Source of the DNA: Pseudomonadota bacterium
Lineage (GTDB): Bacteria; Pseudomonadota; Alphaproteobacteria; Sphingomonadales; Sphingomonadaceae
Direction of reading: 5' to 3'
DNA: 5,774 bases
Assembly (NCBI GenBank): GCA_023426225.1
Contig: JAFABD010000014.1
Location: forward strand, 1 to 5,774
This document shows, in pieces, positions 5,240-5,774 of the stretch (its first letter is position 1; each line of letters opens with the position of its first letter). Below the pieces are notes generated by a model, which made no database searches, was not told the DNA's origin, and saw nothing but the letters and a program-made list of their open reading frames with translations. Position numbers and translations under genes: made by a program.

Positions 5240-5774
5240 TTACCAGAAAATGCCGTAGATCACGTCGACCACCTCGCCCGAATAGATGTCGACGAGCAGC
5301 GCATCGTTGTAATAGCGGACCCAGCGATAGGGGCCATAAGCCTCGGGCAGGCGATAGGCATAGGGCTCCGCGATCCAGTATTCGGGCGCGAACAGCATCG
5401 TGCTGATCGTGATGCCGATCGAGAAGCGGCGATAGCCATAGCCCCAGCCGTGCGGCGCATAATAGCGCGGCATCCGGTAGAGTTCGCGGTTGCTGTAGCG
5501 ATAGCTGCGCCAGTCATAGCGGCGGTCGTTGCGCCAGCGATTGTCCCAGCGGCCGCGATCGTCCCAGCGCGGAACGCGGTTCCAGTCGGGACCGGGGCGG
5601 CCGTTGTGGTCGTGCCCGTCCCAGCGGCGCGGATCGCCGGGGCGCGGGGCGACGCCCGGACCCCAGCCGGGGCGGCCGGGCTGGTGCCATTGCCAGTCGG
5701 GGCTGCCGGGAACGCCCGCACGCGGCACGTCGGGGCGGCTGGTGCCGCGCCAGTCGTTGCGCGGCGGCTGGCGC
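5240..5774 (-). CDS. RcnB family protein, N-terminus beyond the window
   Basis: The C-terminal part of a probable periplasmic protein of the RcnB family, named after the E. coli protein linked to nickel/cobalt homeostasis. The last ~32 residues (YGPYRWVRYYNDALLV, then DIYSGEVVDVIYGIFW before the TAA at 5240-5242) match the family's conserved C-terminal pattern. Before it, to the window edge, lies a low-complexity linker rich in Arg, Trp, Asp, Asn, Pro and Gly (for example RWDNRWRNDRRYDWRSYRYS), typical of the long-linker forms common in sphingomonads. The frame stays open with the same composition through base 5774, so the GTG at 5728 is probably internal and the signal peptide lies outside. 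No clear metal-binding cluster is visible in this part. Many such proteins have no demonstrated metal role, so a function in metal homeostasis is only a family-level guess. Confidence 0.8.
   Translation of the reverse strand, partial: RQPPRNDWRGTSRPDVPRAGVPGSPDWQWHQPGRPGWGPGVAPRPGDPRRWDGHDHNGRPGPDWNRVPRWDDRGRWDNRWRNDRRYDWRSYRYSNRELYRMPRYYAPHGWGYGYRRFSIGITISTMLFAPEYWIAEPYAYRLPEAYGPYRWVRYYNDALLVDIYSGEVVDVIYGIFW

Noticed and set aside
1..5774. Novel defence, toxin-antitoxin, biosynthetic or mobile system
   Set aside because: All five protein genes fall in known families with no linking partner genes. There are no transposases, integrases, CRISPR repeats or retron/reverse-transcriptase motifs.

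Overview
This is a very GC-rich window with the look of a chromosome from a sphingomonad-type alphaproteobacterium. That placement is an inference from base composition, the RcnB-like protein, the style of the prolyl-4-hydroxylase and the tRNA-Glu sequence; no rRNA or other taxonomic marker is present. Five protein genes and one tRNA gene fill almost all of it. No insertion sequence, integrase, CRISPR array or phage gene is visible.

Layout. Positions 1-1387 (+) hold the 3' part of a tyrosinase/polyphenol-oxidase family gene. It has all six copper histidines and a C-terminal domain like that of plant polyphenol oxidases. Its reading frame is broken by an apparent one-base deletion at about 60-62. 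Converging on it and overlapping its last 53 bases is an M24-family (methionine aminopeptidase fold) metallopeptidase-like gene (1335-2126, -). A strong GC hairpin sits just after the tyrosinase stop, inside the M24 coding end. A tRNA-Glu(TTC) gene with its own promoter and a downstream hairpin lies at 2283-2358 (+), divergent from the M24 gene. A short spacer with a small direct repeat follows.

On the minus strand from 5774 back to 2546 there are three genes in one direction. First is a truncated RcnB-like periplasmic protein (5240-5774), followed by a GC hairpin. Next is a 2-oxoglutarate/Fe(II) prolyl-4-hydroxylase-like oxygenase (4390-5118, GTG start). Last is the single-strand exonuclease recJ (2546-4309). 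The oxygenase and recJ are 80 bases apart and could share a transcript. The RcnB-like gene is separated from them by about 120 bases and the hairpin.

How they fit together. recJ (DNA repair) and tRNA-Glu (translation) are housekeeping genes. The tyrosinase, the M24 protein, the oxygenase and the RcnB-like protein are metal-dependent or metal-associated accessory genes with no evident shared pathway. I do not see an undescribed multi-gene system. The points most worth a second look are the tyrosinase frameshift, its catechol-oxidase-like active-site residues, and the convergent overlap with a hairpin buried in coding sequence.
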